A DNA stretch of 9,591 nucleotides from Alphaproteobacteria bacterium (GCA_025996655.1 BNTO01000019.1:1-9591); one strand, 5' to 3'. Positions 1 to 7,283 are shown, counted from the first letter of the stretch. Notes: a model not told the origin generated them from the letters alone. A program made the numbers and translations.

Positions 1-1170
1 CGGGTAAGTTTCTTCTGTTTTAAGTCTATTCGTTAAAATATCTTTAAAAGTATAGTTCAATCTAACAAACATTCCAGACTCGAAGTAATATTCGAACTGC
101 GTTCCTAAGTTATAACTAAAGCAAATTTTGTCTGACTTTGGTGGTGCGACATTTTTCATCAGGTCTAACGCCTCCTTCGACAGATCATCGCCTGTTCTGA
201 TATTAGCGAAGAGGGTGGCTGCTGCGAAATCATTTTTATCTGCATGTTCCTCATAAAATATATGGCTCCCATCTCTTAAAGAGTCAAACTCGAATGCATT
301 TTGTAAAGCCTGATACACATGTGAGACCGAAAGGAAATCCGAGAGCAGTTTTTGATCTTTTGGGTCGTGGAGATCGTCACTCATAAAGAGTCCGGCCGAT
401 AGATTTTCGATTTTTTGATATAGATCGTTATATTTTGAATTAAGATCACGTAGAGCGGACTGCAGGATACTTTTTATATAAACGTTTTTTGAATCTTGTG
501 TCACCTCAATCTTCATCTTTTCGAAGCCAACCCCTCCGCTGACGGATGCCAATAAGCGACCGCCGCTACCCGGTATAATCCAACCGATCCTAGCGACGGC
601 GTCAAACGTCAACGGACTGCCCAATTTGACGGTTGTTTGGACGCCACATAGCTCTTTATAATAAGTATCTGAGCTATCAACACAGATTTCATTATTCTTA
701 ATTTCATAACTTTTAGGCACGTTCATTTCCCCGCGGCCTTCATGGGAATAGGTACCTAAAGTAGTACCGATTCGGAGTTCTCCGCCTAGTACTAAAGAAC
801 CGAGGCTATAGTTGAAGCCCATAAATAATTTCAGATGAGGCTTTATTTTGTATGTACTTAAAGTTTCGTGTTCTTCTTCCGTGTCTTGCACCGGACGGAC
901 CTTCAGATTCACTGTTTTGTTCGCTTCCCTCACAGCGGGTGGCAGGTCGGACCCTGCAAGTATATAATTCATATCCTTGAAGTGTGCGTACCACACGTTA
1001 GACTCTGTTTTTACTTTTGTTTCGATGCCTCTGTGCACTGTCTTGTCCTTTAGTTTTATTCTCGCGAATTTTACTCCGCTCTCCAACCCTACATAAAAGC
1101 CACTCGGCGGCGCTGCCGCCGCTATGGTATTTAACATCGCACTTCCTAGTAACAACATTTTTTTATTCAT
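1..1170 (-). CDS. Exported, probable outer-membrane beta-barrel protein (partial, C-terminus missing)
   Basis: The minus-strand frame is open from ATG at 1170 to the window edge: 390 codons, no stop, so the C-terminus is missing. An AAGGA Shine-Dalgarno about 8 nt upstream supports this start. Residues 1-20 form a signal peptide (MNKK, hydrophobic core, cleavage near AAAA-PP). The mature protein opens with SGFYVGLESGVKF, the alternating aromatic/glycine pattern of a first barrel strand. Similar amphipathic stretches lie near 110-140, 180-200, 205-223 and 348-375. Between about 228 and 345 lies a charged, helix-like insert without barrel character. Cysteines 163 and 175 could form a loop disulfide. 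AGA, ATA and CTA codons seem commoner here than in the efflux genes. I infer a surface-exposed outer-membrane protein of the small opacity/Msp-like type common in host-associated alphaproteobacteria. No specific family is recognised. The reading frame is secure; the barrel assignment is moderately so. Confidence 0.78.
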   Translation of the reverse strand, partial: MNKKMLLLGSAMLNTIAAAAPPSGFYVGLESGVKFARIKLKDKTVHRGIETKVKTESNVWYAHFKDMNYILAGSDLPPAVREANKTVNLKVRPVQDTEEEHETLSTYKIKPHLKLFMGFNYSLGSLVLGGELRIGTTLGTYSHEGRGEMNVPKSYEIKNNEICVDSSDTYYKELCGVQTTVKLGSPLTFDAVARIGWIIPGSGGRLLASVSGGVGFEKMKIEVTQDSKNVYIKSILQSALRDLNSKYNDLYQKIENLSAGLFMSDDLHDPKDQKLLSDFLSVSHVYQALQNAFEFDSLRDGSHIFYEEHADKNDFAAATLFANIRTGDDLSKEALDLMKNVAPPKSDKICFSYNLGTQFEYYFESGMFVRLNYTFKDILTNRLKTEETYP

Positions 1171-1211
1171 AAAATTTTCCTTCTAAAAAAGCGCCCAAAA
1201 AGCCAGCGCGC

Positions 1212-1239
1212 AACATACCACCTGCCTTCAGTATTCCAA
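1212..1239 (-). promoter_or_regulatory. Possible promoter of the outer-membrane protein gene
   Basis: On the minus strand a TTGGAA (1239-1234) and a TATGTT (1217-1212) are separated by 16 nt, about 40 nt upstream of the ATG at 1170. Both boxes are imperfect and the surrounding DNA is AT-rich, so chance matches are likely. A promoter in the upstream MITE-like element is a competing candidate. Confidence 0.3.
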
Positions 1240-1316
1240 CATTTGATTAAAAAACACATTTAAAAAGCATTTTTTTGAAAGAGCAAAAAACAGAACGTTG
1301 CTTTTTAGCGACACTT

Positions 1317-1492
1317 TAGACCTCCTGTAAAAGAAGGAAAAAAATCATCGATTTCAATGAGGAGGATCGGTTTTGTCAAGGAGGTACCAAAAAGTTTGTG
1401 TACGCGCTTTTGTGGAGCTCTAATTTCCAAAAAACAGCCAAAACTACCCAAAACTTGAAAAACTGTGAGAACTGACTTTTACAGGAGGTCTA
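1317..1492. mobile_element. MITE-like element with perfect terminal inverted repeats and TA on both sides
   Basis: GACCTCCTGTAAAAG at 1319-1333 is matched by its exact reverse complement at 1476-1490, and each end is bordered by TA (1317-1318 and 1491-1492). The 172-bp body is too short for a transposase; its longest plus-strand frame from an ATG (1357) is 34 codons and resembles nothing known. Perfect short inverted ends with a duplicated TA are what a non-autonomous derivative of an IS630/mariner-type or TA-targeting IS5-type element leaves behind. Beyond the 15 bp the two ends differ, so it is not one large hairpin; it looks like an insertion sequence with its middle deleted. It lies between the efflux permease and the outer-membrane protein gene. 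The parent family is not identified. Confidence 0.65.
1351..1379 (-). promoter_or_regulatory. Outward promoter inside the MITE-like element
   Basis: The minus strand carries a consensus TTGACA (1379-1374), a 17-nt spacer and TGAAAT (1356-1351). It points out of the element towards the outer-membrane protein gene, whose ATG is about 180 nt further on. The -35 box is perfect and the -10 matches four of six positions. It may be a relic of the parent element's transposase promoter or may now drive the neighbour; this is inference from box matching only. Confidence 0.35.
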
Positions 1493-1513
1493 TTCCCTTT
1501 GCGCTTCACGCTC

Positions 1514-1611
1514 ACTTCAATTTCTTGCATCGCAAAAAAAGCGGCGCAAAAAGCGCGTTTCCCCTTTACTTCAATTCTGCTTCAATGTCTCGCGGCGCAA
1601 AAAGTGCGTTT
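1514..1611. repeat. Two imperfect direct copies of a ~45-bp repeat
   Basis: Copy A (1514-1560) and copy B (1568-1611) both begin ACTTCAATT and end in a 20-bp core (1541-1560 and 1592-1611) that differs at one base, C to T. The middle parts differ in sequence and length. The repeats abut the 3' end of the efflux permease gene, so they form its 3' untranslated region, and may belong to a dispersed intergenic repeat family. Confidence 0.6.
1534..1556 (-). terminator. Weak intrinsic terminator after the efflux operon
   Basis: Reading the minus strand past the permease stop, repeat copy A gives GCGC-TTTTT-GCGC (1556-1544), then CGC and a run of seven T (1540-1534). The stem is only 4 bp but GC-only, and it is placed correctly, about 65-85 nt after the stop codon. 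A terminator role is plausible but not strong. Confidence 0.35.
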
Positions 1612-1619
1612 GCTTGCAC

Positions 1620-4600
1620 TCACACATTTTCCAAAACGAGCGGCGTCTTTACTTTCGACAAAAGCAAATAAAAAACAGGGACAACAAACATCGTAAAAAG
1701 GGTGCCCAGCGTCATTCCTCCGACGATCGTCCAGCCCAACTGCCAGCGCGTTTCCGCCCCTGCTCCCGAGGCAAAGGCCAAAGGAAGATTTCCTAAAACC
1801 ATAGCGAGCGTTGTCATAATAATAGGTCTAAGACGTACGCGCCCCGCCTGAATAATCGCTTCCCTTGCTGGCAGGTTATCACTCATTTGCATTTTATTGG
1901 CGAAATCCACCATCAAAATTCCGTGTTTTGTAATTAACCCGATTAGCGTGATCAAGCCAATGTTGGAATACATATTGAGGCTTCCGTTTTTAATAAGGGC
2001 TAACGTCAAAACAGCGCTAATGATAGCCAAAGGAACACTCAACAAAATAATGAGCGGGTCGCGCCAGCTTTCAAACTGCGCCGCCATTACCAAATAAATG
2101 AAAATGAGCGCCAAAGCAAAAATCGTAGCCATCACGCGGCTTTCCTGCAAGAACTCGTGCGTGCTGCCAACATATTCCAGGGTGACATCCTGGGGCAAAA
2201 TACCTTTTTTGACATTGTCCACATATTTTATGCCGTCCGTCACGCCATACCCCGCTTCCAGTGTTCCGCGCACGCTCACAGCCCGCGTCCTATTATAGTG
2301 GAAAATTTCGACAGGCCCCGACCGCGGCGTCAACAAAATAAGCTCCGAAAGCGGAATAAGTTTATGTTTCCCTTCGCGGTCTTCGCTTCGGACATGAATG
2401 TTTAAGATGTCCTCAGGCGCAGAACGCGATTCATTCTCCACTTCGATTTTTACATCGTACAGTTTATTATCCTTTTTAAACGTATTGACTTTGCGCCCGC
2501 GAATAAGCGCGTCAATAGAATCCGCAATCGTTCTGGGGTCAATGAAAAGACTAAGCGCCTTGTCGCGCAGAATCGTTACGGTATAGTCTTCGGTATCATT
2601 TTGGATGGCCGACAAAATTTGTTTCGTCATGCCCGAAGAACGAAATTCCAGCCCCACCGCGCGCGCAAGGTCACGCAATTCTTTATGCGACTTATTACCG
2701 CGCACCACGAAATCGACTTCGGCGTCCGCGCCGCTGGTCCCGCCGCTCCCGGTCGAAATCCCTTGGAATTCAATCCCCGTAATATCGCGAATTTTGTCAC
2801 GAATCTCTTCAACAACCGCATCCGAAGACCGTTTGCGGTTGCTTTTGAGCGTAATCACACTTTTAAAGGTAGGATTGGTGATGCTGATGTCGCGTGATTC
2901 GACCTCGGGAATGGCCGCCAAAAGGGCGTCGAGCTCTTGAATGTAGCGTTCGGTATAGTCAATGGTCGCCGACTGGGGCGAGTGCCCTTCAATGCGAATT
3001 TCGCCCGTATCTTGTTTGGGGAAAAGTTGGGGAGGCAACGTTAAATAAACAGCGAACCCCAACCCCGCAAAAGCTAAGGCGCAAAGGAGAACGAACCCTT
3101 TATGCGCAAGAACTTTCCTCAAAAAGCGCTCATAAGAAACCGCTAAGGAACTCATAAAAGTATCGACAAAAGAAAAATTTCGCAGTTTCGAGAGAAGACT
3201 ACTCCCGAAGGCTTGTTCTTCCGGCAATTCAAGAACACGAGAACACATCATCGGCGACAACGTTAACGCCACAAATCCCGACAAAATGACGGCACACGCT
3301 AACGTCACAGAAAACTCGGATAATAATTTCCCTGTGATGCCTGTGGCCAAGGCGATCGGCGCATACACCGCAGCCAACGTTAACGTCATCGCAATCACAG
3401 CGAAACTCACTTCACGGATTCCCAGCAACGAGGCCTTGAGGCGCGAATAGCCTTTTTCCATATAGCGATGCACGTTTTCAAGGACAACAATAGCGTCGTC
3501 AACGACCAATCCCACCGCCAAAACAAAGGCCAGCAACGTAAAAGTGTTCAAACTAAATTTAAAAAGGGACATAAAGGTCATCGTTCCAATCAAGGAAACG
3601 GGAATAGTCACAAGAGGAATAAGGGCCGCACGAAAAGATTTCAAAAAGAGCAGAACAACAAGCGTCACCATAACAACCGCTTCAAAAATGGTGTGGTACA
3701 CTTCCGTCAAAGAACGTTCCACAAAAAGCGTATCATCGTAAGAAATCAAGACTTTGACATCATCAGGGAGGCGCGTTTTTTTGATATTTTCCAGTTCTTT
3801 TTTCACGCCGCGCGCCACGCTAATAGGGTTGACGTTAGATTGTTTCGAAATATAAAGGCTCACACCCCGGCGGCCATTGAAATAAGAACGCGTTTTCGCC
3901 TTAGCCGACTGGATTTCGGCCCGGCCAATATCGCTGAGCCGCACCAGTTTTCCATTTTTGGCCAGAATAATCATATTTTCAAATTCCTCCGGGCGCTCCA
4001 AATTCGCCACGGTGGTCACAAGATACTCGCGATTCTTACTCACAATGGTTCCCGCCGGCAGTTCCAAGTTTTGGCTTATAATGGCGTGAGTGACATCATT
4101 AACGGTAATGCTGTAAGAGGCCATTTTCCTGGGGTCGACATAAAGGTTCATCACAAACAAACCGTCTCCAAAAACGGACACTTTTCCTACTCCCGGAACG
4201 GATTCGAAGTCCTTTTGAAGATCCTGGGATACGAAATCATAGAGCTCATTGCGCTCCATTTTGTCGCTCCAAAAAGAAATCCCTATAATGGCCCCTTCAT
4301 CCGAATTATATTTGCTAACAATAGGTTCTTTTGCGTCTTTAGGGAGGTTGTCGCGCTCTTTGCTGATGCGGTCGCGAATATCATTCACCGCTTCATCAAT
4401 GTTACGGTCTTGACGAAAAACGATAGTAATGTGGCTGCTGTTTGTGTTGCTGTTAGACTGGATATGGTCAATCCCTTCAATGCCAGCAAATGCTTCTTCT
4501 AATTTTTTGGTAATCTGCGCTTCCACAATTTCAGGCGCAGCGCCTTGCATGGTTGTTTCAATGGAAACGGCTGGGCGTTCAATTTTTGGGTACTGCTGAA

Positions 4601-4700
4601 GGGGCAACCGCCCACCTAAGACAAGTCCCACCAAAAGGACAATAGACGTCATCACCCACGCAAACACGGGGCGTTCAATACAGATCTCAGACAACTTCAT
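1620..4700 (-). CDS. RND multidrug efflux permease, AcrB/HAE1 family
   Basis: Inner-membrane proton/drug antiporter, the pumping subunit of a tripartite efflux system. The 1026 residues match the family's usual ~1030-1050. Twelve membrane segments are visible: one near 11-30, a block of six from about 336 to 485 and 534-555, and a block of five from about 857 to 1012. Two large periplasmic porter/docking regions lie between them (about 31-335 and 556-856). The proton-relay residues are present: D401-D402 in VDDAIVVLEN of TM4, K925 in TKHGIL of TM10 and R958 in RLRP of TM11, equivalent to AcrB D407/D408, K940 and R971. The N-terminus MKLSEICIERPVFAWV is typical of the family. The ATG at 4700 follows AAAGGA at about 9 nt. 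It lies 47 nt downstream of the adaptor gene, same strand, so one operon. Substrates cannot be read from sequence. Confidence 0.97.
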   Translation of the reverse strand: MKLSEICIERPVFAWVMTSIVLLVGLVLGGRLPLQQYPKIERPAVSIETTMQGAAPEIVEAQITKKLEEAFAGIEGIDHIQSNSNTNSSHITIVFRQDRNIDEAVNDIRDRISKERDNLPKDAKEPIVSKYNSDEGAIIGISFWSDKMERNELYDFVSQDLQKDFESVPGVGKVSVFGDGLFVMNLYVDPRKMASYSITVNDVTHAIISQNLELPAGTIVSKNREYLVTTVANLERPEEFENMIILAKNGKLVRLSDIGRAEIQSAKAKTRSYFNGRRGVSLYISKQSNVNPISVARGVKKELENIKKTRLPDDVKVLISYDDTLFVERSLTEVYHTIFEAVVMVTLVVLLFLKSFRAALIPLVTIPVSLIGTMTFMSLFKFSLNTFTLLAFVLAVGLVVDDAIVVLENVHRYMEKGYSRLKASLLGIREVSFAVIAMTLTLAAVYAPIALATGITGKLLSEFSVTLACAVILSGFVALTLSPMMCSRVLELPEEQAFGSSLLSKLRNFSFVDTFMSSLAVSYERFLRKVLAHKGFVLLCALAFAGLGFAVYLTLPPQLFPKQDTGEIRIEGHSPQSATIDYTERYIQELDALLAAIPEVESRDISITNPTFKSVITLKSNRKRSSDAVVEEIRDKIRDITGIEFQGISTGSGGTSGADAEVDFVVRGNKSHKELRDLARAVGLEFRSSGMTKQILSAIQNDTEDYTVTILRDKALSLFIDPRTIADSIDALIRGRKVNTFKKDNKLYDVKIEVENESRSAPEDILNIHVRSEDREGKHKLIPLSELILLTPRSGPVEIFHYNRTRAVSVRGTLEAGYGVTDGIKYVDNVKKGILPQDVTLEYVGSTHEFLQESRVMATIFALALIFIYLVMAAQFESWRDPLIILLSVPLAIISAVLTLALIKNGSLNMYSNIGLITLIGLITKHGILMVDFANKMQMSDNLPAREAIIQAGRVRLRPIIMTTLAMVLGNLPLAFASGAGAETRWQLGWTIVGGMTLGTLFTMFVVPVFYLLLSKVKTPLVLENV

Positions 4701-4747
4701 AAAATCAATCCTTTATTTTTTTCGGTTTTTCAAAAAGAAAAGGAACA

Positions 4748-6262
4748 TTACGTAGGCGAGGCATTTCGTGGAGGTTGGGCATCTTCCTTTTGGGAATCCT
4801 CTGGAGCAGCCTCTTTTTTTGACTCTTTTTCAGGCGCCTCAGTCGTTTCGGCCGTTTTCTTAGGTTCGCTCTCGCTCATATTCGTGACTTTCACCCAGCG
4901 GCCCTCGGACAAACGCAGCTGCCCCGAAACCACAACAACCTGCCCCGCCTTAAGCCCCGCTATCACTTCAACGCGTCCCTTTTCGTGAACCCCCGTCAAA
5001 ATCCCTACGCGTCGCGCTTTGCCGCGGTCGACAATCCAAACGAACTCCTGTTCGCCCATACGCTCGATAGCGGCCTCATCCACTGTAATAACATCGCCTT
5101 GCTCGCCAACAACCAACGAAACAGCAACAAACAAACCGGCCTTCAAAACGCCATCTTCATTAGGAACGGACGCCCGCACAGACACACAATTAGTGGTGGT
5201 ATCAACATGAGAATCTACCGCCTCAACAATGCCGCGGAAAACTCGTTTTTTAGATGATTCTACTTTTAGCTCCACCGATTGCCCTACGCCCACATCATTC
5301 ACAAATTTCCCTGGAATGCCAAACTTGACTTTAATGGGAGTCTGATCCACCAACATCACAAGTTCTTGGTTGGGTTGGACAAAAGATCCAACGCCCACAT
5401 CAATTAAACCAATGGTGCCATCAAAAGGTGCCCGAATTTCCGTTTTGCGGATTTGGACCTCGGCCCCTTCAACTTTGGCTTTGGACATGTTCATTTCGGC
5501 CTGGGCCTTGTCGTAATCTTTTTGGCTGCCCGCACCCGAAGCTTTCATTTTTTCAAAGCGTTCAAATTCTGTTTTGGCAGCCTGATATTGCGCCTGAGCC
5601 AGGCGAAGGTCGGCTTGAAACTGCTCGTCCTCAAATTTTATAAGCAAGTCCCCTTTTCCAACAGAAGCACCTTCAACAAAAGCTACTTCCTTAATGCAAC
5701 CGTTAAGTTCCGAGTGTATCATGACCGACGCATTCGCTTTCAACTCCCCCACGGTATTAATATGTTTAGGCATGGTCTCGCTAACGGTTTTCTCGGCTTC
5801 AACCGTGATTTCGCGGCTATAATAGGTGTCGGCGTCGGTTTTTTCTTCGCGCAAAATGTACTGCGCCAACTTAACAAGAATAGGGTGAGAAATACGGACA
5901 AGCGCCCAAAGAGACAAGCCTGCCACGACGAGAATAAGAAGAATTTTCGCCCACCTGTTGCCGCCGGGCGGCGTTGGCCCGTCGCCATGCATTGGGATAC
6001 GATCTTTCAAAAGAGAATTGACTTTGCTTGTCAGTTTTTTCGTACTCTCTCCTATTTTCTTAGCAACAACAAGGGCGTCCTCTTTTTTAAGTAAAAACTT
6101 CTCAGAACGCGTGGTTCCTCCCCGTGCACCTTTTGGAAGGGGCTGTTTCTCGAACGCCGCTTCTGGGATTTGTGCCTTTTCGGCTGTCACCTCTTGAGGC
6201 GACGCGAGCTCGCCTCCTTTCACGTTTCCTACCTTGTTTGTTTTTTTCTTTTCATCGTCCAT
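4748..6262 (-). CDS. RND efflux periplasmic adaptor (membrane fusion protein, HlyD/AcrA type) with long cytoplasmic N-terminus
   Basis: Adaptor linking the RND pump to an outer-membrane channel. Of 504 residues, about 1-103 are hydrophilic, Lys/Glu-rich and predicted cytoplasmic. A single membrane anchor follows at about 104-125, after GGNRW. The conserved core comes next: first half of the lipoyl/barrel-sandwich domain about 175-210 (FVEGASVGKGDLL), an alpha-helical hairpin about 212-272, the second lipoyl half with the hallmark EIRAPFDGTIG at 275-285, then beta-barrel and membrane-proximal domains to about 460. The last ~42 residues are a low-complexity Glu/Lys/Pro/Ala tail. Most AcrA-type adaptors are 350-400 aa with a signal peptide or anchor near residue 10-30, so both ends are extended. 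The ATG at 6262 is preceded by AGG at about 9 nt and a promoter; Met91 is a possible but poorly supported inner start. First gene of the operon with the permease. Confidence 0.95.
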   Translation of the reverse strand: MDDEKKKTNKVGNVKGGELASPQEVTAEKAQIPEAAFEKQPLPKGARGGTTRSEKFLLKKEDALVVAKKIGESTKKLTSKVNSLLKDRIPMHGDGPTPPGGNRWAKILLILVVAGLSLWALVRISHPILVKLAQYILREEKTDADTYYSREITVEAEKTVSETMPKHINTVGELKANASVMIHSELNGCIKEVAFVEGASVGKGDLLIKFEDEQFQADLRLAQAQYQAAKTEFERFEKMKASGAGSQKDYDKAQAEMNMSKAKVEGAEVQIRKTEIRAPFDGTIGLIDVGVGSFVQPNQELVMLVDQTPIKVKFGIPGKFVNDVGVGQSVELKVESSKKRVFRGIVEAVDSHVDTTTNCVSVRASVPNEDGVLKAGLFVAVSLVVGEQGDVITVDEAAIERMGEQEFVWIVDRGKARRVGILTGVHEKGRVEVIAGLKAGQVVVVSGQLRLSEGRWVKVTNMSESEPKKTAETTEAPEKESKKEAAPEDSQKEDAQPPRNASPT

Positions 6263-6286
6263 AATTTTGCCTAATTTTTTTCCGCC

Positions 6287-6302
6287 TTAAGCTCACGCTT
6301 AA
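6287..6302. promoter_or_regulatory. Operator-like palindrome at the efflux operon start site
   Basis: TTAAGC-GTGA-GCTTAA on the minus strand is a perfect 6+4+6 inverted repeat starting directly after the -10 box (6308-6303), so it covers the expected transcription start. A dyad there is where TetR- or MarR-type repressors commonly bind RND operons. No regulator gene is in the window, so the partner is unknown. Confidence 0.45.
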
Positions 6303-6332
6303 ATTCTATCATTACCGGAATTCAAGACACAA
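6303..6332 (-). promoter_or_regulatory. Promoter of the efflux operon
   Basis: On the minus strand TTGTGT (6332-6327) and TAGAAT (6308-6303) are separated by 18 nt. The start of transcription would fall near 6297, about 35 nt before the adaptor ATG. It sits in the 135-bp gap after the RNase D gene, giving the efflux operon its own promoter. Confidence 0.5.
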
Positions 6333-6397
6333 GGACCGTCGAAATAAAACCCTTTTCTCAAGATTTCTTTTTGCGCTCTTTTTTTGGGGAGCGGCGC

Positions 6398-7015
6398 TCA
6401 TTTGTGCGCAAAAATATCAAATCCTTCTCCTGCCAACAAATCCAGCTCTGCACGGTGCGGAAGAAAGCGAAAACAGGCCTGGGCCAGTGCCAAGCGATTT
6501 TCGCGCACAAGCAACGCATCCAACTTTTCTTTGATAGCATGTAAATAAAGGACGTCGGTACCCGCGTAGCGCAATTGCTCGGGCGAGAGAACCTCCCCGC
6601 CCCAGTCCGACGTTTGCTCTCTTTTGTCTACATCAATCCCTAGCAGATCGGCGCATAAACTTTTTAAAGAATGGCGATCTGTATAGGTTCGCGTCAACCT
6701 TGAGGCGATTTTCGTGCAGTAAACATTGTGAGGCACAATACCAAAACTTTTCGCCAAAACGGCAAGATCAAACCGCCCATAATGAAAAACTTTTTCAAGA
6801 TGATCATTCGCTAAAAGCTTACAAAGATGCGGCGATTGGCCGAAACAAGGCTCAGGGAAATGGACCAGATGACAATGCCCGTCTCCCGCGCTTAACTGAA
6901 CAAGACAAAGGCGATCGCGGTGGTGCTGCAGCCCCATAGTTTCTGTGTCGATGGCGACCGAGCCCCCCCAATCGATATCTTCGGGCAAATCGTGCGTGTA
7001 AAGATGTGTTTGCAC
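6398..7015 (-). CDS. rnd: Ribonuclease D, short form (DEDDy 3'-5' exoribonuclease)
   Basis: Cytoplasmic 3'-5' exoribonuclease that trims tRNA precursors and other structured RNA 3' ends using two metal ions. The 205 residues hold all DEDDy catalytic positions: D23 and E25 in IDTETMGL, D83 in HYGRFDLAVL, and Y150/D154 in YAGTDV. The conserved stretch around TKIASRLTRTYTDRHSL (101-117) also fits the family. E. coli RNase D is about 375 aa with two C-terminal HRDC domains; here they are absent and only the exonuclease domain remains, the usual alphaproteobacterial form. The start is GTG at 7015; an in-frame TAA lies just upstream and no ATG is available, while AGGA is about 15 nt upstream, a rather long spacing. 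The efflux operon follows after 135 bp with its own promoter, so no functional link is implied. Confidence 0.95.
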   Translation of the reverse strand: MQTHLYTHDLPEDIDWGGSVAIDTETMGLQHHRDRLCLVQLSAGDGHCHLVHFPEPCFGQSPHLCKLLANDHLEKVFHYGRFDLAVLAKSFGIVPHNVYCTKIASRLTRTYTDRHSLKSLCADLLGIDVDKREQTSDWGGEVLSPEQLRYAGTDVLYLHAIKEKLDALLVRENRLALAQACFRFLPHRAELDLLAGEGFDIFAHK

Positions 7016-7044
7016 AAGGGATTCAAAATTTCCTGTAACGCTTT

Positions 7045-7073
7045 ATTGTAGCAAAAAAGGTCGAAGAAAAAAA
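7045..7073 (-). promoter_or_regulatory. Possible promoter of the RNase D gene
   Basis: The minus strand has TACAAT at 7050-7045, about 30 nt before the GTG start, as a -10 box. The matching -35 position (7073-7068) is only a T run, so support is limited to the -10 box and its position. Confidence 0.3.
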
Positions 7074-7110
7074 TAAGCCTGTGTTTGGTCCCGGGCGCTT
7101 ACGCAGAGGC
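7067..7110 (-). terminator. Possible intrinsic terminator before the RNase D gene
   Basis: On the minus strand GCCTCTG (7110-7104) can pair with CACAGGC (7083-7077) with one mismatch and a 20-nt loop, followed by TTA and seven T (7073-7067). It would end transcripts coming from the interrupted exported-protein gene. The stem is imperfect and the loop long, so this is tentative. Confidence 0.3.
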
Positions 7111-7283
7111 AGGTCCAGAGGGAACTTTGGTCTGCGATAGCGAGGAGATCAGCGGCGCTCAGAAAAAGCAGACGGCTGAAACTCAGTGGGATCAAGGAGA
7201 GGCCGTCCAGCGCATCTTTCGGACTCGCAACGTCCCTTTACCCCACCGCTCGCGACGGCTCTGCTCTCATTACTAAATGTCTT
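7084..7283. other. GC-rich, structure-dense segment with no identified gene
   Basis: This segment is clearly richer in GC than other intergenic DNA here. On the plus strand CGCAGA (7102-7107) pairs with TCTGCG (7131-7136), stacked on CCAGAG (7115-7120) pairing CTTTGG (7125-7130) around a GGAA tetraloop, with a 7-nt bulge on one side. GACGGCT (7171-7177) can pair with GGCCGTC (7201-7207). A 63-codon plus-strand frame (TTG at 7085, TAA at 7274-7276) and a minus frame of similar length are open, but neither has an ATG, a good ribosome site or a recognisable product. It could be a structured RNA, a gene remnant, or neither. No tRNA, SRP, RNase P or tmRNA core was found. Confidence 0.4.

Noticed and set aside
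1182..1214. Attenuator hairpin (GCGC, 11-nt loop, GCGC, T run) in the leader of the outer-membrane protein gene
   Set aside because: The stem is only 4-5 bp with a large loop and no leader peptide or alternative fold is visible, so it was not called.
1357..1461. 34-codon frame inside the MITE-like element
   Set aside because: No similarity to transposase motifs and no sign of coding selection; probably chance.
3468..4502. 344-codon open frame on the plus strand inside the permease gene
   Set aside because: It lies antisense to strongly conserved RND domains; its His/Arg/Asn-rich product is what the complement of such a gene gives, and it has no family features.
5453..6094. 213-codon plus-strand frame opposite the adaptor gene
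   Set aside because: Antisense to the adaptor core and anchor; composition (Phe/Arg/Gly-rich) is that of a shadow frame, with no supporting ribosome site.
6376..6398. Terminator after RNase D
   Set aside because: The GAGC/GCTC hairpin is followed by A, not T, on the minus strand, so it lacks an intrinsic terminator's U tract.
7097..7140. Possible SRP RNA core, because of CAGGTCC next to GGAA
   Set aside because: The SRP apical loop needs CAGGTCCGGAAGGAAGCAG-type continuity; here the tetraloop stem is different and the 3' AGCAG side is absent.
7085..7276. 63-codon plus-strand frame in the GC-rich segment
   Set aside because: Begins at TTG with no ribosome site, and the opposite strand is equally open. 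Kept only as part of the unexplained segment.
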